Origin: Phyllostachys edulis
Taxonomy: Eukaryota; Streptophyta; Magnoliopsida; Poales; Poaceae
Length of the DNA: 64,000 bases
NCBI GenBank assembly: GCA_036346405.1
Contig: CM070553.1
Coordinates: forward strand, 73,906,976 to 73,970,975
Direction of reading: 5' to 3'
The notes beneath the pieces were generated by a model. The model worked only from the letters and a program-made list of their open reading frames with translations. It was not told the origin of the DNA and ran no database searches. Below, one piece after another: positions 23,803-34,859 of the stretch (its first letter is position 1; the number at the start of each line of letters is the position of its first letter). The position numbers were made by a program, and so were the translations under genes.

Positions 23803-25398
23803 TGTTGGAAATATGCCCTACAGGCAATCATAGAGATGATTACATTTCATTATGTTCATGACATTGGATAATGTGTTATCTTGTTCCTAGAATAATATTG
23901 TTAATATTTATTATCAAGTATGTGACTTGGTAGTGAAACTCTATATTCCTGCGATAATTATTCTTATACGATCCCTGGTCGTAAACATATGAGGACACAT
24001 TTGAATAGACTAGCATATGTATTGGTTGATGACTATGTTTCACGAGTCATAGATATGGAGATATCAAACCAATAATATGGACGCATGTTAGAGAACATGA
24101 TGTTGGATTAGACCCACCTTGAGGCACTATTGAGATCGTTATGATTCTATGTGTCGTTAGTTGGTCTCAAGCAATGATGATGTATAATCCTTAGACCTAA
24201 GATTAGCATGGCTTCCTACATGTGTAATAGCACTCTTAGGGGTTGCCAAACGCTACTTCGTAACTGGGTAGTTATAAAGGTAGCTTTTGGGTATGCTACG
24301 AAACATGCAGAGGAATGTGACTAGTCGGATATGGGATTTGCCCTCCTAACATAACAGAGAGATGTCTGGGCCCTCGTTGTGGTCGGATAAAGAAAGTGCA
24401 TGGCCATGCCACTAGTAGTCGAAGTGTTCGACCACGAAAGTTATCGACACTCGACGAGAAAGAATTGAGCGATCCATGGATGACACAACATCTCACCGAG
24501 TTCAACCCGCACATCGTGAGGCAAAGGGAGTATACACGAGTAGGTCGTTAAGTTCGAACGATTCTGAATTGGTCGATATCTGATACGAGCTGGTCGTATC
24601 TGAATACTGAGCTAGTCGAGATCGGTCGAACGTAGTCACAGAGTGGTCGTAACTCAGTCGTAAGCAATTCTGAATCGTCGTGACCAAATACTGAATTGGT
24701 CGTATAAAGATAGGACACGGTCGTAAGTGATGAGGATCTCGTCAGAGATCATATTGCATTAAGGTTCGTTTCGATATATTTTGTGTGTATTAGGAATCGA
24801 TATGCTCGCTAGGAGTCACATTTACTCGTGATCGGAAACGGGTTCCGAGTCACAACCGAACTACACATGAACCTCTGTGGTCACACACTTAACGGGTTGG
24901 AACAAACCAGTACGAATACGATTCGTAAACTTGTCCGGATAGGATCCGTCACGAGCACTATATAAGGAGATGCATGAGGCTGTTTGGGAGATGTGTGAAA
25001 CACCACCGAAACCCTAGCCGCCATCTTCCTGAGAGCTCCGCCGTGCGACTTGGTGCTAGCACACGGTGTTGGTTGTTCCTTCCTGGGCGTGTGGATACCG
25101 AGAGGCGCTACTACGATTGTTGCGCTTGAGGACGATCCGCGATCTTCACAAGGAATCTGAGATGTTCTTTGGAGGAGACGATCGACTACGACCATCGTGA
25201 TCGACTTCTCGGACGCTGGACGATCGACTACGACCACTACATCGACGTGCTCTTCGTTGGACCAGGATGCTCCAACCCTTCTTCCGCTGCTCTGCGCGTT
25301 TGGTGGTAACAATCTATGATCATCTACTTGCTTGGCATCCTGGTTTGCGTGGTAGAAAATTTTGTTTGTAGCTATCGTAGCCTACCCGCGACCCAACA
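23803..25398 (+). mobile_element. Solo Ty1/copia LTR with perfect 5-bp TSD
   Basis: A 1,596-bp LTR starts TGTTGGAAATATGCCC and ends CGACCCAACA. It is flanked by identical CATTC target duplications at 23,798-23,802 and 25,399-25,403. There is no PBS, internal region or second LTR, so it is a solo LTR left by LTR-LTR recombination. A plausible TATA box (CTATATAAGG, about 24,958-24,967) supports plus orientation. A stretch at 24,530-24,720 repeats a TGGTCGTA-type motif. It splits the gag of the SIRE-like element. Confidence 0.92.
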
Positions 25399-25403
25399 CA
25401 TTC

Positions 25404-26697
25404 ATCATCATCAAGAGTCCTAGCATTTGCAAGTTCTAATGTCAAATTATCTACTTATGATTCTAAATCCTTGTTCCTAGCCATGGTAAACTCTAAGGTC
25501 TTATCTTGACTCATGAGTTGCTCAAACATGTCGTCGCATCTAGCAGAAAGAACATCATAAGAGGGAGGTACCTCATCGTTGTCATTGATGTCGACGATGT
25601 CGGCCATGAAGCACATGCCGGTGAAGTCCTTGGCCTTCCCTTTCTTGTCTTGAGGGAGCTCCTCCCCCTTGTCCTCCTTGCTCTCGGAGTCCACATCGCT
25701 CATGGATTGCTCTCCAAAAGCGGCAAGGACCCGGTGAGCGGCCTTCATGAGCTTGGCAGCATTGTACTTGTGCTTGTTTTCTTGAGGCTTCTTCCAAGCT
25801 GGCTTTTCCTCCTTGTGATTGCTCTTACCTTTCAGCTTGGGGCGGTTGCTTGATATGATATAGCTCTCCACACTCATAGCACGTCACAGAGCCACCTCTC
25901 TTCTTGTTTCTAACATTGTTATATGCCCGTGTGACTTTCTTGACTAAAAGAGCTAAATCAGCCTCAAGAAGACTCTCAAACTCTTCTCCTTGAACAGCAG
26001 GTAAACACGCAAGAGAAAAACTAGAAGAAGACTCAGAAGAACCATCAGGAGTCCCTTTCAGAGGATCAGCCACCAAAGCCATGTTATCCTTCTTAGGAAG
26101 ACTACCTCTCTTGATCTCATGAGTTTTGAGCTTGCTATAAAGCAGCTCCAAAGTAAGAGTAGAGAGATCGATGTTCTCCTCAATGGCAGCAGCCTTGATC
26201 TCCCTCTCCTTGGTGTTGATTGCAGCCAAGAGGTGGGTGGCATTCACAGATTGAGAGTACTCAATGTCAACAGCTCTCATTTGATTGATCATCTTGTTAA
26301 AGCGAGTAAAAACGTCATCGATGCTCTCACCAGGACGCATCTCGAATTTGTTATACTCTCGCTTGTAGATCGTCTAGCGCACTTGCTTGATCTGGGACGA
26401 TCCCTCATGGTAAGTTTCGAGGGTGTGTCAAATCTCATGTGTGGTCTCAATGTTACAAATCCTATCATACTCCTGTCTACCAAGCCCAGCATATAGGAGA
26501 TTCTTAGCCTTATGATTGTTTGCCAAGAGGGCTGCTGAAGCCGACGAACCAACCTCGGGCAAAACGAGCGGAGCTCGAACAACCTCCCATATAGCTTGTC
26601 CTTCGCTCTGAAGGAAGACTCGCATGCAATTCTTCCAATAGGCATAGTCGAGCCCATCGAAGATATGTGGCTTCGTCGAGTACTTATTCATCGCCAA
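25404..26697 (-). pseudogene. gag of the SIRE-like element (right part)
   Basis: The start is the Met of MAMNKYSTKPHIFDG (26,695-26,697, minus). The capsid-like region includes WEVVRAPLVLPE, and MRPGESIDDVFTRFNKMINQ (26,340) is the gag helix block. A degenerate CCHC knuckle, CYECGELYHIKQ, lies at about 25,850. A Lys-rich linker and the start of the coiled-coil tail follow to 25,455. Two frame changes (about 26,340-26,430 and 25,825-25,877) break the gene. The N-terminal order is as in copia gag. Confidence 0.8.
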
Positions 26698-26735
26698 GTT
26701 CAGTGACCGGTTAAGATCAAGATTGAACTAACCGG

Positions 26736-26748
26736 GCTCTGATACCAC
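26736..26748 (-). other. tRNA-iMet PBS of the SIRE-like element
   Basis: On the minus strand TGGTATCAGAGCCC follows the LTR end CAGTCCAACA with two spacer bases. This is the standard primer site of plant copia elements and fixes the strand and the LTR boundary at 26,750. Confidence 0.88.
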
Positions 26749-26749
26749 T

Positions 26750-28702
26750 TGTTGGACTGAAACAGCGACTAGGGGGTGAATAGGAGCACTATCTCTTTTT
26801 CACTTTGATTCAATTCAATAAAATCTTGACTCCAATAGCTATGAGATCTACGAAGATCAATAGATAAGCTTAGTGGAAGACTAGAACTGAATCCAATTCA
26901 AACCCTCCAAAAGAAATAGCCAAAATCACAAAAGGCACCAAAATCGGTGGTCCCTCAGTGTAACCAGCGGTACTACCATTGTGCGGTACTACCGCAGTGT
27001 ACCAAGTGGTACTACCGCTCTGCGGTACTACCGTAGGCAAACGAAAGGTACTACCGATTGTCTTGGAGATCAGCACGAAAACGAAATCCAAAATTGGCAT
27101 AACTTTTGATCCATAAGGCCAAACTCTGTGAAACTTGAAACACACCTTCTCTAAGATATTAGAAACATATTCTAATCAAGGATCGTGAAGATCCATACTA
27201 AAGTTCCTATCTTTTTCAGTTTGAACGAAGGATGCTCTAAAACCGAGTAAAAAACAAATATGATCTAAAGACTTGAGACTCATCTTTGAGAACTTGCTTG
27301 GATTGATTTGTGGTTGAGGATTGATGTTTTACAGCCACTTCAACTTGGAGGACAAAACTCAATACATGAGCACTCAAATCAATCCATCTCTCTAAAACCC
27401 TAAACCTCTCCTTTCTTTTCTAAGCCCTAAGACAAACTAGGATTTTGCAAATGAAGTACTTAGGGGCTGTTTGACAGCACCCCCTCCTATTTATAGTGAG
27501 GCTTAGCTTCTAGAAGAGTTATCTGTAATGGGCTCCCGTTAAGGCCCAACACAAACGGGATACACGCACGCATCTTGAAGTGCTATCTTCATCTTCTATT
27601 GACCTAAACCGCTTCTCCATGCACCGTCTTGCACCACGGTTTAGCCTAAGGTCACAGAGGCGGTATTTAGTGAAATTACCAAAATACCCCTTCTTGATCT
27701 TTCTCCAAAGATCAAGTCCAATCTTAGTGAAGCACTCGCTTGCTTCGCCACGTGTAGGTTGATCAATGGCTCTCATCGTGTCGGCAAGTCTCTCCCGTCC
27801 GGCTCCGGCCGAAACCACCATGGCACTTGCACCGACCTCCGCGCCGCTTGATCCAACCCGTCGCACCGAACTGCCCGTTCGTTCATCCTTGTCCATCCTG
27901 CGCCATGCTTGAGTCTCATGACCTCACTTGGCATTCTCGATCGTTCTGGACCTCAGATCTCCTAGCTTAGTCCTGATCATCCTCGCCGTTGACCGTCGTT
28001 GACACAGAAGCCACCGCGACAAAGAATGCACTCAAGAAATCGTCTTCGGGAACAAGTTCTTCACAACTTGATCCACGTTAGTCAAAACATGCAATATGCA
28101 ACACATATGCAATGAAATTCATGAACTTGACCTAACGAGCACACATTGCGCCACACTGACGAGCGAAACAAGTCAAAACCAGTCAGACTACCACCCTTGG
28201 CCGGTCTGACCGCCCACTGGACGGTCTGACCGCCAACAAAAGGCCGATCTGACCGCCCACTTGGGACTTAGCCAATTTTCCAACCTAGAAACCCGAGAGC
28301 TCTCTGGGAATTTCAAATGAATAGAACTTTTCACTGGAAGCTCCAAAAATTATGAGACTAAGTGCAGAAGAACCCTCTTACTTACCTACACCCTCTATTT
28401 TTGGCCCAGCTCAAAAAAAATCCAAAGATCCTAAAAGGGCCGGTCTAACCACTCAGTAGTAGCCGGTCAGACCGCTCCTCTGGCCGGTCTGACCGCCATT
28501 CTAGCCGGTCGGACCGCCAATGCACATTCCAGAAAAATGGCTCGAGGCGTGGCCGATCTGACCGCTCCGATGGCCGGTCAGATCGCTAGAGGCCCGACAG
28601 CAGTTGAACCTCGTCGAAAACGGGTGATTCCGCAAACCCTCAACGCCATTGCCAATTATCTCATCATCCTAAGATCATGGGCATATTCCCATAATATCCA
28701 CA
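26750..28702 (-). repeat. 5' LTR of the SIRE-like element
   Basis: It begins (plus) TGTTGGACTGAAACAG next to the PBS. The outer end is uncertain; a terminal-type ATCCACAACA occurs at about 28,705, just where the 104-bp array starts. Inside are two microrepeat patches: GCGGTACTACCG-type repeats at about 26,960-27,060 and GGCCGGTCTGACCG-type inverted repeats at about 28,195-28,590. Such motifs are common in grass copia LTRs. No second LTR copy is present in the window. Confidence 0.65.
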
Positions 28703-29324
28703 ACATCCCACATCGCACTCAAATGCACAAAGCCCTAGTTGCTCCGACGGTCCTGCCTCGGCGACTAGGGAGTCTCCCGCTGTGAGGGCCCCATCTCGGC
28801 GGAGAGACATCCCACATCGCACTCAAACGCGCAAAGCCCTAGTCGCTCCGACGGTCCCGCCTCGGCAACTAGGGAGTCTCCCGCCGCGAGGGCCTCACTC
28901 CAGCGGAGAGACATCCCACATCGCGCTCAAATGCTCAAAGCCCTAGTCGCTCCAACGGTCCCCCCTCGACGACTAGGGAGTCTCCCGCCATGAGGGCCTC
29001 GCCCCGGAGGAGAGACATCCCACATCACACTCCAACGCGCAAAGCCCTAGCCGCTCCGACGATCCTGCCTCGGTGACTAGGGAGTCTCTCACCGCGAGGG
29101 CCTTGCCCCGATGGAGACATCCCACATCGCGCTCAAACGCGTAAAGCCCTAATCACTCCGACGGTCCCGCCTCGGCGACTAGGGGGTCTCCCGCCGCGAG
29201 GGCCTCGCCCTGGCGGCGAGACATCCCACAACGCACTCAAACGTGCAAAGCCCTAGTCGCTCCAACGGTCCCGCTTCGGCGACTAGGGAGTCTCCCGCCG
29301 CGAGGGCCTCGCTCAGGCGGGGAG
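28703..29324. repeat. Tandem array, about 104-bp unit, six copies
   Basis: Unit starts (ACATCCCACA) fall at 28,703, 28,807, 28,911, 29,015, 29,117 and 29,221, with a partial seventh at 29,325. Spacing is 104 bases except one of 102. Units are GC-rich and include GACTAGGGAGTCTCCCGCC. Copies differ at scattered positions. No coding potential is evident. It lies between the SIRE-like LTR and the 73-bp array. Confidence 0.92.
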
Positions 29325-29356
29325 ACATCTCACATATCGCTCATTCGTGCGGACCT

Positions 29357-30030
29357 CCGAAAAAAAGAAAGAAGAAAGTTGGGGGACGACGTTCGGCTTC
29401 ACCTCCTCCCTCGCTCGCTTTTGGGCTCTCAAATGATCTCAATCAAAGAAAGTTGAGGGACAGCGATCGGCTTCTCCTCCCCCTCGCTAGCTTTAGGCTC
29501 TCCAACAAGCCCAATCAAACAAAGTGGGGAGACGGCGATCGGCTTCGCCTCCCCGTCGCTAGCTTCTGGGCTCTCAAATGAGGCCAATCAAACAAAGTTA
29601 GGGGACAGCGATCGGCTTCGCCTCCCCTCTCGCTAGCTTTGGGCTCTCAAACGAGCCCAATCAAACAAAGTTGGGGGACGGCGATCGGCTTCACCTCCCC
29701 CTCGCTAGCTTTGGGCTCTCCGACGAGCCCAATCAAAGAAAGTTGGGGGACAGCGATCGGCTTCGCCTTCCTCCTCGCTAGCTTCTAGGCTCCCAAACGA
29801 GCCCAATCAAAGAAAGTTGGGGGATGGCGATCGGCTTCGTCTCCCCCCTCGCTAGCTTCTGGGCTCCCAAACGAGCCCAATCAAAGAAAGTTGGAGGATG
29901 ACGATCGGCTTCGCCTCCCCCTCGCTAGCTTCTCGGCTCTCAAACGAACCCAATCAAAGAAAGTTGGGGGACGACGATTGGCTTCGCCTCCCCCTCGCCG
30001 GTGTTGGCCCCTCAAACGAGCCCAACAATA
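29357..30030. repeat. Tandem array, about 73-bp unit, nine copies
   Basis: The anchor ATCGGCTTC (or a variant) recurs at 29,392, 29,466, 29,538, 29,611, 29,684, 29,756, 29,830, 29,904 and 29,977, a period of 72-74 bases. Units contain AAAGTTGGGGGACGGCGATC and CTCCCCCTCGCTAGCTT. Short open frames through it are by-products of the repeat. It follows the 104-bp array directly. Confidence 0.92.
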
Positions 30031-30138
30031 AGCATAAATGGCCGTCTCCTCAGGCAAATGGACAAAACCCCTTCACGCCCCTCCAAGTCACGGGCACACT
30101 TGACTAGGAGAGGCCAGAGGGGGGCACGGTACCAGGTC

Positions 30139-31560
30139 CTGTAACATCCCAATTTTTGGGAGTTTTTGAAATTTTCGAAATAAAAATAACCATTTGAATT
30201 TTCCTAAGTTGTTAAAGCTTAATTTGAATTTTCATAAATTTAAAACAATTTAATGTGAGTAAATCAAACTTCAATTAAATAAAAATCGCCTTATTTGATT
30301 TTCTGGTTTTTTTTTCTTGGAATTCCTTTTTCCAAGACCTGGTTGTTTTTCCGTGGAGTTCATTTTATTTTCTTTCAGCTTTTTCGTATTGCGAAGTCTT
30401 TTTAAAATATTTAGAAATAAAATAAACTATTTGCATTTCATTGAACAAATGTAAAGCTTAAATTAAAATTCCAAAGTGAAAAACATTTAAATGATTAAAT
30501 CAAACCTTAATTAAATTCAAAATGAGTTTAGTGGATTTTCTGGGTTTCCTGGATTTTATTCAAGTTGGTGATGTTTCTTACAACCCGGTCTGCTTTAATT
30601 CTTTTCTGTCTTCTAAAAAATTATTTTATTTTTTGTAAAATTTAATTTAAATTGATGGTCTATTTTGAAGCTTTAAAAATAAAAATAATCGCTTGGATTT
30701 TCTCAGTTTAATTTAAAGCTTAAATTGAGTTTCTGAAGGAAAAATATTTTAAATGGCTAAAATAAACTTAAAAAAAATCCAAAACTATTTTGTTTGGTCT
30801 ATTCAAGTTCTAAAGTATTTATAAAATTTTCTTGAATTTTTTGGATTTATTTATTTTCCAGATTTTTTTCTTTACCCCCTTTCTTTTCTTTCTCTCTCCT
30901 TCTCTTTACTGCTCATCTTCCTCCCGTGCTTTCTTTTCTCCCTGTCAACTCTCGTGCCTTCTGCCCTGGCTTCCTCCCTCCCGCACGCCACCTCCATCCC
31001 ATGCGCTGCAAGCTCGAGCTCTCCTCCCTTCCTCTCCTCAAAAACCACAGGACAAGCTCTTCCTCTCCCGTGCAGCATCTCCTCTCTTCCCCCTCTCTAC
31101 AAAACCGGCAAGAGCTCCCTCCTCCATTTCTCTTCTCTCCCCCATGCACCTGCACCAAACTCCATCACCATTTCTCCAACCGAAGCCTCTCCAGCAAGCA
31201 ACAGAAGCTCCCTTTTGTCTTCTCCATTGCCGACCAGCCCCATGCAGCCAGTAGCACCCTCTTGCTTCCCCTTCCTCCCCATTTTCATCCTCTCCTCCCC
31301 CCAAACCGAAACCACATCAAGCTCCTTCCCTCTCTTGTAAAGCCAACAGCTCCCCCTTCCTCCTGCCACCCCCACGCACCTCCATTTCTCCCCATGCCGC
31401 CCCAACCTGCTGCAGCTTGTGCGGCTGGTTCACCCCTTGTGTTGCTCCATTCCCAACACCAGCTCCTCATGCTCCCGGTCGTGCTCCATGCCCAACATCC
31501 TTCCCCCCTGGTGCTCCCAGCAGGAGCATTGCAAAGGGTCACACCGAAGAAGTAATCAAA
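30139..31560 (+). repeat. Probable Ty3-type LTR segment, 3' end undefined
   Basis: It starts TGTAACATCCCAATTTTTGG, a typical Ty3 LTR start. 30,170-30,850 is very AT-rich and 30,850-31,545 is a CT-rich stretch. I see no PBS or internal region after it and cannot place the right end. Open frames of 100-209 codons here are Pro/Ser/Leu-rich low-complexity sequence on both strands and are not called as genes. Confidence 0.5.
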
Positions 31561-31589
31561 TACGAGGGTAGCAACTACGCCATGGTGAC

Positions 31590-32290
31590 TATGGCCTTCT
31601 GCCTTGAGGCCCATGCCTCGGCCGGTGGCCAGCGCCAACTTCGCCAGACGAGCTCTCTCACACTCATCGCCCGCCGAGGTCAGTAGCCTCGGTGGGGCGG
31701 CTCTAAGCCAGCGCCGCCTTGAGGCCCATGCCTTGGCGGGGTAGCTCATTGCCTCGCCCATGAGACTCATTGCTTCTCCTTGCTGAGCCTCAGGTGTAGC
31801 CTCGGCGGCGGCCTCGACAGCCCGTGCTCGAGGCCCCGTCTGCATGGCGGCTCGCGTCGACTTTGTTCAAGAGACTCATTCTGCCACCGCCCACGTCGAG
31901 ATCGTAACCTCGGCAGGCGGCCCCATCTCCTTTGCCTTGAGGCCCGTGCCTCGGCCAGGCAACTCCATATAACCGCTGCGTGGGTTCATTCTTTGCTTTC
32001 GCGCCCGCCTCGAGGTGCGGCCTCGTGAAGCTGTACCCAGCCGCTACTTTGCCTCGAGGCCCATGCTTTGGTGGGCTGGCTCGACAGACTTTCACCTTGC
32101 GCGAGCTCTGCTGCTTTGCACCGCCTGCCTAAGGTCAGTAACCTCGTGCAAGGCCCAACGCGTCGCCCGCCGAGGCCCGTGCCTCTACGGGCGACTCCAT
32201 GTTGACCACCTCGGCATGGCGACTCCATGTCGGCGTCTCCGGGTATCCAGAGCTCAGAAGTCAGGCGACAGGATAGCGTCGCTTCGCCCC
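31590..32290. repeat. Diverged tandem array, about 113-bp unit, six copies
   Basis: The anchor GAGGCCC(A/G)TGCCT or a degenerate form recurs at 31,606, 31,721, 31,830, 31,939, 32,056 and 32,172, with spacings of 115, 109, 109, 117 and 116. Copies are much more diverged than in the two preceding arrays. The region is GC-rich and non-coding. It ends about 100 bases before an LTR start at 32,392. Confidence 0.7.
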
Positions 32291-32391
32291 TCGGGACGCG
32301 GGACTGTCCTCGCGACCTCGGACGGCCTTGAGCGAGGAGTTGTAAATGAGAGGCATTGAGGTGCCCCGCGCTAAGTCGTCGAGAATCTGGG

Positions 32392-32671
32392 TGTCTGCGT
32401 CGGGGATACTATATATGTATAGACCTAGTTTGTATAGTGTATTTAGGCAAATGTACCTAAATACCCCCTCTCTCTCAACATTGTGAGGGCAAGAAGGTAA
32501 ATGTCTCTTCTTGCCTTCCTATAAATAGAGCCCGGCATGTACAAAGGGGGTCCTCATGGACACATGGGCAATACACATAAATATTTAGCTCCTATCCTCT
32601 TCGGTCTCTTCTCAAAACAAAAGGTACAAAGGATTATTCTTATTAACTGTCTAGTCTTTTTTTATGCTACA
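32392..32671 (+). repeat. Short LTR-like segment with TATA box
   Basis: It starts TGTCTGCGTCGGGG and ends near TTTATGCTACA. A strong TATA box (TATAAATAG, 32,520-32,528) is followed by a short CT-rich region, as in an LTR with U3-R-U5. It may be a solo LTR or the 3' LTR of a Tat-like element whose tandem-repeated 3' region is the array just upstream. No second copy is in the window, so the ends are provisional. Confidence 0.5.
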
Positions 32672-32960
32672 TGATGCCCTTAAACAAATCGAAAGAAGGA
32701 AAACCAAAGTCAAAGTCTGGTCTGGTCGCACAAATGCTGCCATCTTTTAAAATGGACAGCAAAACCAGGTGGAGCCGGACAGGGCATGCACCACCTGCGG
32801 CTGATGGCCTTCTTTTAGTCTCACTGATACGTGGGCCTGGGATCATGTGGGACCCAGCACTCAGTGACCGAGAAAGCAGGCGCAGGGAAGCAGCTGTGCC
32901 AGCTGGAGCTGAGCCCCGACAGGAGGGACCCACCTACCAGCGTCGGAACGTTCCAGGTGA
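32672..32960 (+). promoter_or_regulatory. Probable promoter of the GONST1-like gene
   Basis: Non-repetitive sequence between an LTR and the inferred 5' UTR exon. It contains GTGGGCCTGG (about 32,832), GTGGGACCCA (about 32,848) and GGGACCCACC (about 32,925), GC-rich elements resembling the TGGGCC site-II and GTGGGACC motifs found in plant housekeeping promoters. No clear TATA box is seen. The transcription start is unknown. Confidence 0.5.
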
Positions 32961-33128
32961 GCCGCGGATATTTTGAAGGGAGGCCCCTCCGTTACTTCCG
33001 ACTCGTCGCTTCGTCCCTCCCAATTCCGTCTCCTCCTCGCCTCCGCCGCCCGCGCCATTCCGTCCAGCACCTCGCCGCGCGCAGCGAGGGCGCCTCCCGG
33101 GACCCAGCTCCGCCGCCATCGAATCCAG
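32960..33128 (+). other. GONST1: Probable 5' UTR exon of the GONST1-like gene
   Basis: CT-rich leader-like sequence ends in ATCCAG followed by GTGAGC (donor at 33,129). A second donor-like site, TTCCAG|GTGAGC, lies at 32,955/32,956. No long open frame with coding character is evident, so I read this as non-coding. It would be spliced to the acceptor at 55,494/55,495, four bases before the ATG. The link is inferred from synteny and splice signals and needs transcript support. The left limit is arbitrary. Confidence 0.5.
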
Positions 33129-34705
33129 GTGAGCTCCCGATCGACCTCCCTCGCTCATCCCCCGTACGGGTACGGTCCTTCCCCGCGCAAGCTCGCGGCG
33201 GTGGGTCTGAGCTCCGGTGTTCCTACGGATACGGGGGAGCTGATGCGGTTTGTTAGGCTTTGATTCCGATTGGGAGAGTGCTTAGTCTGCGAGACGGTTC
33301 GGTTGCTCAAAAGTTCGTCTCGTTTGTGGGTACTCGCTGGGCTGGTTGCTGCTCCATTGGGGGGGGGGGGTGGGGAAGCTTGGAGTTGGATTTATCCAGT
33401 GCCAAATTGTTGGTCGGCTTCTTACTTGCACATTTTTCAGTTCAATAGCTGCGCAACTCGACTTCAAATTCGTGCGATTTTGGAAGCATGTAGGCATTTG
33501 AAGCCTCAGCTAGTTTCTTTCAACTTGGCTTTTAGCTCCTCCAAAATAATTTGAAATTACTTGCAGCAGGGTAATGGGCTTTGACGAGAGTTGTTTTGGT
33601 CTTGCACTTGTCAAGTTAGTTTTATTGCATAGTATTAGTCCTGTAGCTGATTATAACCCACAAATTAGGCGGCTCAGAACTTTTTTTTGAGGGTAAATGG
33701 GCATGTAGTTAGTAAATGGTAGTACGGAATAATGTCTTTCCTATATTCGTAGTACCACGGTCTCATTTCTCTATTGACCATTTGACCTCTGGACTCCGGC
33801 TACCGATTTGTCTTCCCCTTCTTGCCAGAAGTTTCCTTATTGTGTAGGGGGTAGGATCATTTTTTCTACAAGATAGAAGGAAATGATTGAAAGTGAAACA
33901 GTGATGTGTGTGCTGAACTTGCTATTTTTCACCGATTTGCCCATTCCACTTACGGTGATTAAACTTAGTGATCCATAGCCAGGTGCTAATTATTCTGGTA
34001 TCATGTTGTGGCAGAGTTCCAGCATATATTCAGCAAAATGGCTATAGTGCATATGGGGCTGATGAATATAACTAGAGAACCTTATTTGGCCATTTTGCTC
34101 AGCAAGAATAACTTTGGATCCGCTTTCTAAATCATGATAGTTCAGTCTGATAGAGAATTTCCATGGCTCAGAATAAAGCTACATGCAGTATCTTTACAAT
34201 CAAGTAAATATCATAGGGCAACTTTCGTGGGTGCATTTACTGATGTTTGAAAATTGAGTTGGTCAATATCTGAACTGGGTTCAATCTCAACTATTACGTT
34301 GAAAACGTGTCATGCAGTGAGGGCAATTTGATTACGTCGGTCATCAACACGTGATGGAATCTATCCTTTTAGCCTTCTTTTATTAGAGAATGGTGACTCT
34401 TTTGGAAGATGTGAATCCTTATAATTATCCTCCAGTACGATGTGTTTTGAAATGTCATCGTTTCATCCGCTTGCTTGATCCTGAGGTTCAAATTTAATTT
34501 GAGATGTTTGACAAGATAAAACCCAAGATAACGTAACCTACTGTTAAGCACAATACAGTGTTATTCATGCATTAAATAATTGGATTGTTGTTGATCGCAA
34601 GCATACTCTTATCTTGTGGATGTTAATGTATATATCCTTGTAATATAGAGTTGCTAGTCTATTTTATATGGCTGGCCCATGTAGCCCATACATGGATGTG
34701 TATAT

Positions 34706-34835
34706 TGTTAGAGATATATGTCTAAGTATGTTATTCCTCATTGTTATAAGGGGTTTTGTGCATATTCACTACCTGTATTTGTGTATATATACTGGCCCAT
34801 TGGCCTCATATTGAATACAAACGCTATTCATAACA
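34706..34835 (+). repeat. 5' LTR of copia-1
   Basis: A 130-bp LTR with TG..CA ends, followed immediately by the tRNA-iMet PBS at 34,836. It differs from the 3' LTR mainly by a few short deletions in the latter. Confidence 0.92.
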
Positions 34836-34859
34836 TGGTATCAGAGCGTACCTAGGGTT

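Larger units (their letters stand above)
21198..28702 (-). mobile_element. SIRE-like Ty1/copia element (partial, interrupted)
   Basis: A minus-strand copia element: 5' LTR from 26,750 to about 28,702, PBS at 26,736-26,748, gag 26,697 down to about 23,250 (interrupted by a solo LTR), protease about 22,740, GAG-pre-integrase and integrase 22,500-21,198. RT, RNase H and the 3' LTR are absent because LTR X is inserted at 21,197/21,198 and the rest is off the window. The long gag with a Cys-rich coiled-coil extension and the LTR end resembling ACCCCCTAGTCG (minus) suggest the SIRE/Maximus lineage; this assignment is from family knowledge. Confidence 0.75.

Noticed and set aside
24881..25312. 143-codon minus-strand frame
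   Set aside because: Lies in the solo LTR, antisense to its transcription, with no domain.
30926..31555. 209-codon open frame
   Set aside because: CT-rich low-complexity sequence inside an LTR-like segment; overlapping frames are open on both strands and there is no recognisable domain.
34836..34848. tRNA gene fragments (TGGTATCAGAGC at several sites)
   Set aside because: These are primer-binding sites complementary to initiator tRNA-Met beside LTR ends, not tRNA genes.
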